A DNA stretch of 37,415 bases from UBA1172 sp002457135. Its GTDB lineage: Bacteria > Pseudomonadota > Alphaproteobacteria > Puniceispirillales > UBA1172. Location: positions 1-37,415 of the forward strand of contig CBFIBR010000020.1 in NCBI GenBank assembly GCA_965660935.1, written 5' to 3'. The notes below the pieces were generated by a model. The model was given only the letters and a program-made list of their open reading frames with translations. It ran no database searches and was not told the origin of the DNA. The position numbers were made by a program, and so were the translations under genes. This document shows positions 32,398 to 37,415 of this stretch, in pieces (the stretch's first letter is position 1; each line of letters starts with the position of its first letter).

Positions 32398-33447
32398 TTA
32401 GAAACCGGCCTTGATCAGCTCAAATTCCTTGATCATGGCTTCACGCATCTTCGGGCTGACCGGGGCCTGCCAGAGCGTATTCTGGGAATAGCTCTCAAGC
32501 GTGCCAAAGCCGTTTTCCTCACCGATGGCATCCATGACACCGCCATGGGAATGGCCGTAGCCCCATTCGGTTACGATGTATTCAGCCGAGCTTTCCTGCA
32601 GCCAGGCGTTGAGGAAATCATAGGCCTTGTCCTTGGATCCTGTGCCATCTTTCATCAACGTGTAACCGCATACCCAGGTCGAGGACCCTTCCTTGGTGTC
32701 GCGGTTCATGGCCACCGGAACACCTTCACCTTCGAGAATGACGGCGACTTCGTTCCAGGACCATGACAGGGCAATCTCACCCGTGGACATCAGGCCGCGG
32801 ACTTCAGCACCATCCTGCCAGTAGGTACGGACGTTCTTGTGAACATCGCGCAGAAACGCAGAGGCCTTGTCGAGGTCTTCCATGGTTGCCTTGTTCCAGT
32901 CGGTAATGCCGGTGGCAAGGAAGCCAAGCGCGTAGGCATCATCAACGTTATCAACAAGCGAAACCTTGCCCTCAAATTTCGGATCAGCGAAGGATTGGAG
33001 TGTTGCGGCCTCGGCACCGGAAACAAGATCGGTGCGGTAGGTCAGTGCGGTTGCGCCCCAGTCAATCGGGACCACCCACTGCTTGCCGTCTACATTAAAG
33101 CCTTCCATGTTCTTGAAATTGGGGATCACCTTGTCCCAGTTGGAAAGGCGGGATGTATCAATCGGCTCGATGATACCGGCCTCACGCCATTTGATCACAG
33201 ACTGGGAGCAGGGATGCCCCAGATCGGCCCTGAAGCCTGCACGAATTTTCTGAAAGGCTTCCTCTTCATCGGAGAAGAAGGAATAGGTGGGGACATCACC
33301 ATGTTTATCGACATATTGCTGGAAAAAATTCGGGTCTTCATACCCGGCCCAGTCGAGAATTACCAGATCACTGTCTGCAGCCAGCACTGAGCCTGAGCTC
33401 ATGACCAAAGCGACAGCAGAGACAACAGTATTTTTGAGGTAGTTCAT
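32398..33447 (-). CDS. spermidine/putrescine-type periplasmic binding protein (PotD/PotF family)
   Basis: A 349-aa secreted binding protein. The signal peptide is residues 1-23 with cleavage after VLA. The mature N-terminus reads LVILDWAGYEDPNFFQQYVD, the classic PotD-like strand, and VPIDWGATALTYRTD with NVDDAYALGFLATG follow. Two mature-region cysteines (in HPCSQSV and WVCGYTLM) could form a disulfide. Ligand residues cannot be assigned without alignment. It is encoded convergently to the PotBCA operon, so it probably supplies that importer but is transcribed with the aminotransferase gene, 83 bases upstream. This arrangement allows independent expression of the binding protein. Confidence 0.9.
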   Translation of the reverse strand: MNYLKNTVVSAVALVMSSGSVLAADSDLVILDWAGYEDPNFFQQYVDKHGDVPTYSFFSDEEEAFQKIRAGFRADLGHPCSQSVIKWREAGIIEPIDTSRLSNWDKVIPNFKNMEGFNVDGKQWVVPIDWGATALTYRTDLVSGAEAATLQSFADPKFEGKVSLVDNVDDAYALGFLATGITDWNKATMEDLDKASAFLRDVHKNVRTYWQDGAEVRGLMSTGEIALSWSWNEVAVILEGEGVPVAMNRDTKEGSSTWVCGYTLMKDGTGSKDKAYDFLNAWLQESSAEYIVTEWGYGHSHGGVMDAIGEENGFGTLESYSQNTLWQAPVSPKMREAMIKEFELIKAGF

Positions 33448-33511
33448 TTCATCCTCCCTGGATTGAACGCTAAAATTAAGCCTATCACGAATGCGAGAGG
33501 CAACAAGCCCT

Positions 33512-33535
33512 TTAATGATCAGGTTAATGATCAGG
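33512..33535. repeat. tandem 12-mer at the aminotransferase stop codon
   Basis: TTAATGATCAGG is repeated exactly in tandem (33512-33523 and 33524-33535). The second copy contains the TGA stop (minus strand, 33531-33533). Confidence 0.8.
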
Positions 33536-34919
33536 ACAGCATCTCGGCTTCCACCTCGGCTATGGCTTCATCGAGAATATCGAACATCACGTCAATTTCT
33601 TCCCGGCTGATGACCAGCGGCGGGGAGAAAACACACATGTTGATGATCGGGCGCACCAGCAGCCCTCTTTTTTCGGTGGCGGCGTTGATCAGCTCGCCAA
33701 ACTCAAGATCAATGCCCAGCCGCTTTTCTTCGGGCATTCCCGGTGCAACAGCCCCTTCAAGGCAACCGATCAGCCCCATCCCCCTGGCATCACCAATGAT
33801 GCGGTGCTTTTCGCCCAGTTGCTTTAGCCTGTCCTGAAAATGGGGGCTGATCTCACGGACATGCTCAAGCAGTCCTTCCTGATCGATGATTTCAATATTC
33901 TTGAGCGCCGCCGCAGCACAGACCGGATGCGCCGAATAGGTGTAGCCGTTTGAGAACAGGATATCAGCGTGATCATCAGCGCGAATTTCATCAATCAGCC
34001 GGTCAGAGAATATCGCCGCCCCCATGGGAACATAACCTGAGGTCAGCCCCTTGGCGCAGGTGATGATATCGGGCGTGATCCCGAACACCTTTTCCGAAGC
34101 GATGATATGGCCCAGCCGGCCAAACCCGGTCACCACCTCATCAGAGATATAAAGAACGTCATATTTGCGGCAGATCTCAAGGCATCCCTGATGGTAGCCT
34201 TCGGGCGGGACAATGACCCCCCCGGATGCCAGCACAGGTTCAGCGATAAAGGCGGCAACCTTGTCGGGGCCAACCTCAAGGATCATGTTTTCAAGGTCAG
34301 CCAGCTTGGCATCGCGCCAATCCTCAACGCTCATCCCGTCAGGCCTTGTGTAGGGATTGACGTTGGGCAGGAAGCGAACGAAATCGGTGTTGGTGTCCAG
34401 AAACTTGCGGTCGCGTTCCTTGCCTGAAACGCTTGCCGAAAGATAGGTTGAGCCGTGATAGGCCTTCTCCCGAGAGATGAAGACCTTCTTTTCGGGGCGA
34501 CCCTTGACGTTATTATAGAACTGCACAAAGCGGAGGGCTGTATCCACCGCCGATGACCCGCCAGTGGTGAAGAACACCGTGTTTAGGTCGCCCGGGGTTT
34601 CCTCGGCAATACGCCGCGCCAGCATTGTTGACGGCTCGGTGGTGGAGGTCCAGGGGCTTGCATAGCCCAGCTGGCTGATCTGGTGGGTCATCGCCTCACC
34701 GATCTCACGCCTGCCATGGCCGATATTGACGCACCACATCCCGCCCGGGCCATCAATGAAACGCTCGCCATCACGGTTCACCATGTAGATGCCGCTGGCC
34801 GAATCAAACACATCCAGACCGTAGCTTTCCTTACCCATGGCAGACCATGGGTGCATCTGATAGGTGTTATCGAGGTTTTGCAGGTCTTCGGTTGACCAGG
34901 TGTTTTTTCGTGCCGACAT
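33531..34919 (-). CDS. class III PLP-dependent aminotransferase (omega-aminotransferase)
   Basis: A 462-aa class III aminotransferase. The Schiff-base lysine is Lys290 in CAKGLTSGYVPMGA. The cofactor segment is FFTTGGSSAVDTALR (about 117-131), AYHGSTYLSASVSG follows near 153-166, and ISDEVVTGFGRLG (258-270) carries the PLP aspartate. The N-terminal HPWSAMG segment and overall length fit the group of omega-amino acid/diamine:pyruvate or taurine:pyruvate transaminases. Next to a polyamine-type binding protein and a Rieske oxygenase, an imported amine or its demethylated product is the likely amino donor. The donor is not fixed by sequence. Confidence 0.9.
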   Translation of the reverse strand: MSARKNTWSTEDLQNLDNTYQMHPWSAMGKESYGLDVFDSASGIYMVNRDGERFIDGPGGMWCVNIGHGRREIGEAMTHQISQLGYASPWTSTTEPSTMLARRIAEETPGDLNTVFFTTGGSSAVDTALRFVQFYNNVKGRPEKKVFISREKAYHGSTYLSASVSGKERDRKFLDTNTDFVRFLPNVNPYTRPDGMSVEDWRDAKLADLENMILEVGPDKVAAFIAEPVLASGGVIVPPEGYHQGCLEICRKYDVLYISDEVVTGFGRLGHIIASEKVFGITPDIITCAKGLTSGYVPMGAAIFSDRLIDEIRADDHADILFSNGYTYSAHPVCAAAALKNIEIIDQEGLLEHVREISPHFQDRLKQLGEKHRIIGDARGMGLIGCLEGAVAPGMPEEKRLGIDLEFGELINAATEKRGLLVRPIINMCVFSPPLVISREEIDVMFDILDEAIAEVEAEMLS

Positions 34920-35152
34920 GGGTTACTCCCGGATACGCGATGGGTTGGGCAAAAGACGCATGACTATGAGACGGCTTTACAGGGGCCTGCCCGCACCGCG
35001 CCATGGGCGGGCCTAGGGCAAGGGGATAAAAGAAAACAGGATTGATGATGATTAAACATTATTAACAATCTTAAAATCAGCATCACCCGTTTGGCAAGGT
35101 TGATCATCATTCCGGTTGCTGTCCCTGCACCAGAGAGGGGAGATAGCGATTT
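34920..35152. promoter_or_regulatory. 233-base leader upstream of the aminotransferase gene
   Basis: This spacer separates the aminotransferase from the upstream DUF1330 gene on the same strand. It holds an AT-rich tract at about 35030-35080, suited to a minus-strand promoter, and an inverted repeat GCCCGC/GCGGGC (34989-34994 and 35007-35012) without a T tract. I see no further gene. Confidence 0.35.
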
Positions 35153-35443
35153 TTACTCCGCCCCTTCGATCAGCATCAGGTCAGTGTCGGCAAATTCTTC
35201 ACGGAACGCCTTGGCAACCTGATAATCATCGCTGTTGTAGAATTTCTCGGCGGTGGCCAGCGAATCAAATTCGATCATCATTACCACGCCCGTCTGCCCG
35301 CCTTCCATGCGCTTTGCCCCGGGGCCACGGGCAAGAACCTTGCCACCAAACGCCTCAATCACCGGGACAGCCATGCCGGAAAACTGCTTCATCTTTTCCT
35401 CATCCTGCACACGGATGTTGGCAACCAGGTATCCTTTAGCCAT
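35153..35443 (-). CDS. DUF1330 family protein
   Basis: A 96-aa protein of the DUF1330 family, a dimeric alpha/beta-barrel (ferredoxin-like) fold. The start at 35443 (MAKGYLVANIRVQDEEKMKQ) is chosen because GGGAGG lies eight bases upstream; the longer frame adds an unconserved N-terminus. Family blocks are YLVANIRVQDEEKM, FGGKVLARG, MMIEFDSLATAEKFYNSDDY and the C-terminal LMLIEGAE. The biochemical function is unknown; members often accompany catabolic genes. It lies 233 bases upstream of the aminotransferase gene and diverges from the BaiN-like gene, so membership in the amine locus is possible but not certain. Confidence 0.88.
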   Translation of the reverse strand: MAKGYLVANIRVQDEEKMKQFSGMAVPVIEAFGGKVLARGPGAKRMEGGQTGVVMMIEFDSLATAEKFYNSDDYQVAKAFREEFADTDLMLIEGAE

Positions 35444-35612
35444 CTCGGCCTCCCTTAATATCATGATCAGTTTCTGTATTAGATAACCATGACACATGTT
35501 TTACCCGGTGTTAATCACCTCCAACGTGAATCCTGTTCGATTAGATCAGGCCGGTGCTGAATTTTATGGCCTTTACTAACCGCCGGGCTGGCCATAGGGT
35601 CGGGCTGCAATC

Positions 35613-36809
35613 ATGGGTATGATGAAGATGGGTTCAACGCAGGATGTCATTGTAATCGGGGCCGGTGCCGCAGGACTGTTCTTTGCCGGGATCGCCGCTG
35701 CCCGCGGGAAATCGGTTCTGCTGATTGATCACCGCAGCAAGGTGGCTGAAAAAATCCGCATTTCCGGCGGCGGTCGGTGCAATTTCACCAACCGGTATTG
35801 CGGCCCGGACAATTTCCTTTCCCGCAATCCCCATTTCGCCAAATCGGCCCTCGCCGGTTACAGCGCGGATGATTTCATTCGCCTTGTTGAGGGCTACAGC
35901 ATCCCCTTTCATGAAAAGAAACTGGGGCAGCTGTTCTGTGATAACAACGCCCAGGATATCATCGACATGCTGTTGGCTGAATGCAGCCGACATGGTGTTG
36001 AAACAGCCTTCGGGATGGAGGTTCAGCGCATCAACAAAACAGGCCATGGGTTTGAGGTGATCAGCCCCGATCAAACGGTTGAGGGCCGCGCGCTGGTGAT
36101 CGCCACCGGCGGGCTTTCAATCCCCAAGATCGGGGCCACCGGGTTTGGCTATGATATCGCCCGCCAGTTCGGGATGAAGGTGGTTGAGCCGAGGGCTGGC
36201 CTGGTTCCGCTCACCTTTACCGACAGCCTCAAGGCGTTTTGCGCCGAGCTTTCCGGGTTGTCGGTTGAGGCCAGCGTCGCCTGCGGCAACACCCGTTTTT
36301 CCGAGGGGTTGCTGTTCACGCATCGCGGGCTTACCGGCCCGTCAATCCTGCAAATCTCATCCTACTGGCAGGAAGGCCAGCCGATCGGCATCAACCTGAT
36401 GCCGCATGAAACCGTTGCCCCCACCCTCACCAGCGCCAAGGCATCCAGCCCCAGGCAAGAAGTGCAGACAGCGCTTTCGGGCCACCTGCCCCGGAAACTG
36501 GCCGCTGATCTGTGCGCGCTCAACCGGGTTGCGGGCAGGCTGGCGGATATTCCCAACGCATCGCTGGAGGCACTGGGGCAGGCGATCAACAACTGGGTCG
36601 TCAAACCCGCCGGAACGGAGGGCTACCGCACCGCCGAGGTCACGCTGGGCGGTGTTGATACCAGTGATCTTTCCTCCACCGACATGCAGTCAAAAACCTG
36701 TGAGGGGCTGTATTTCATCGGTGAGGTTGTCGATGTGACAGGCCATCTTGGCGGGCATAATTTTCAATGGGCGTGGTCATCGGCCCATGCCGCCGCATCG
36801 CGGGTTTAG
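35613..36809 (+). CDS. BaiN/YhiN (HI0933)-family flavoprotein
   Basis: A 398-aa FAD protein. The N-terminal loop is VIVIGAGAAGLFFAGIAAAR (about residues 12-31), followed by KIRISGGGRCNFTN, the diagnostic HI0933 segment. ATGGLSIPKIGATGFGYDIA and the C-terminal GLYFIGEVVDVTGHLGGHNF confirm the family. Members include the proposed bile-acid reductase BaiN and YhiN, but most have no known substrate. An alternative start at codon 3 or 4 (further ATG codons) is possible, because no strong Shine-Dalgarno sequence precedes the first ATG. It seems to stand alone, with the methyltransferase gene 78 bases downstream. Confidence 0.87.
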   Translation: MGMMKMGSTQDVIVIGAGAAGLFFAGIAAARGKSVLLIDHRSKVAEKIRISGGGRCNFTNRYCGPDNFLSRNPHFAKSALAGYSADDFIRLVEGYSIPFHEKKLGQLFCDNNAQDIIDMLLAECSRHGVETAFGMEVQRINKTGHGFEVISPDQTVEGRALVIATGGLSIPKIGATGFGYDIARQFGMKVVEPRAGLVPLTFTDSLKAFCAELSGLSVEASVACGNTRFSEGLLFTHRGLTGPSILQISSYWQEGQPIGINLMPHETVAPTLTSAKASSPRQEVQTALSGHLPRKLAADLCALNRVAGRLADIPNASLEALGQAINNWVVKPAGTEGYRTAEVTLGGVDTSDLSSTDMQSKTCEGLYFIGEVVDVTGHLGGHNFQWAWSSAHAAASRV

Positions 36810-36887
36810 GCAAGCGCGATTCTTTCATCATAAATTTGTAATATTAACTGCCTTAGGATACGGTTGTGTATTAGGGAGGCACAGGCG

Positions 36888-37415
36888 ATGGAATTTTCAA
36901 ACGAGATGGGGAAACTCCAACGCGCGATGGCGGCCAGCAGTGCCGGTATTTCCCGGCGGCAGGCCATGATGAATGGCCTCAACCTTGCCTCCGGTGACAG
37001 TGTCCTTGATATCGGTTGCGGCGGCGGTCATCTGCTTGAGGAAATGGCCAAGAGTGTTGGCCCAACAGGCCGGGTTTTCGGCCTTGACCCGAGCGCGGAT
37101 CAAATCGCCCAGGCCCGGGAACGCTGTTCTGCCCACACCAATGTCGAGCTGCTGGAGAGTTTCGCCAACGCCATCGCGATTAATGACAATGCCTGTGATG
37201 CCATTGCCTCCACCCAGACGCTTGAATACATCGACAATGTGGATGAAACCCTGGCCGAGATTACGCGCATACTGAAACCGGCGGGGACCCTCGCCAATAT
37301 CTCCATTCTCTGGGATCATTTCAAATTCCATGGTGCCGAGGATGCGCTCAACATGCGGATTTTCGATGCCTTCAGGGCGCATTGCTTTCACCAGATGCTG
37401 CCGATGGAATTGCCG
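36888..37415 (+). CDS. class I SAM-dependent methyltransferase, truncated by window end
   Basis: The reading frame is open from the ATG at 36888 to the window edge, giving 176 residues. GGGAGG lies upstream of the start. Motif I is SVLDIGCGGGHLLEEMA (about residues 38-54), followed by GRVFGLDPSADQIAQARER with the acidic ribose-binding Asp. TQTLEYIDNVDETLAEITRI and LKPAGT form motifs II-III. This is the Methyltransf_11 pattern of small-molecule methyltransferases. The substrate-defining C-terminus is missing, so nothing can be said about the acceptor. Confidence 0.88.
   Translation, partial: MEFSNEMGKLQRAMAASSAGISRRQAMMNGLNLASGDSVLDIGCGGGHLLEEMAKSVGPTGRVFGLDPSADQIAQARERCSAHTNVELLESFANAIAINDNACDAIASTQTLEYIDNVDETLAEITRILKPAGTLANISILWDHFKFHGAEDALNMRIFDAFRAHCFHQMLPMELP

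Noticed and set aside
34989..35012. Terminator in the leader of the aminotransferase gene
   Set aside because: The six-pair inverted repeat has a 12-base loop and no T tract on either strand.

Overview
The window is a compact, GC-rich chromosomal segment from an alphaproteobacterium, most likely a marine heterotroph. This is inferred from gene content: TTT (tripartite tricarboxylate) transport, betaine/osmolyte-type catabolic genes, a Mur-like Fur protein without the usual cysteine pair, an ScfR-type XRE regulator, and an LpxH-like phosphatase next to a GT4 glycosyltransferase. There are 33 protein genes (two cut by the window ends). I saw no rRNA, tRNA, CRISPR, transposase, phage gene or origin. 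No gene-free stretch exceeds 300 bases.

Layout. (1) 1-1019: envelope pair, GT4 glycosyltransferase (partial) and metallophosphoesterase. (2) 1143-3948: medium-chain reductase diverging from a small protein plus amidase. (3) 3967-6770: ScfR-like regulator diverging from a serine-glyoxylate-type aminotransferase with a clear terminator. (4) 6797-9563: tartrate/D-malate-type dehydrogenase diverging from a maleate-isomerase-like protein and a sulfotransferase-like protein. (5) 9575-14486, minus strand: a complete polar-amino-acid-type ABC transporter behind choline sulfatase. (6) 14646-15491: a 56-aa protein and a Fur/Mur regulator separated by tandem repeats. (7) 15657-26568: a tricarboxylate locus with TctC, a fused TctA-TctB permease, an isocitrate/isopropylmalate-type dehydrogenase, a PrpF/GalD-type isomerase, a D-2-hydroxyacid dehydrogenase, an AbrB-family membrane protein, a GntR/FCD repressor and TcuA-TcuB (tricarballylate dehydrogenase and its electron-transfer partner). 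(8) 26615-35443: a PYROXD2-like FAD enzyme diverging from a Rieske oxygenase whose bridging residue is Glu, followed by a spermidine/putrescine-type ABC transporter, with its binding protein, a class III aminotransferase and a DUF1330 protein on the other strand. (9) 35613-37415: a BaiN/YhiN flavoprotein and a truncated methyltransferase.

The most interesting parts are the tricarboxylate locus, where the TcuC and TcuR of the known Salmonella system appear replaced by a TTT transporter and a GntR regulator and three more enzymes of unclear role are present, and the Rieske/Pot locus, which looks like catabolism of an imported quaternary or N-methylated amine. A terminator hairpin that contains the ribosome-binding region of the fused permease is a notable regulatory feature. 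Short tandem duplications of 9-19 bases recur at gene junctions and often contain a stop codon, start codon or Shine-Dalgarno sequence.
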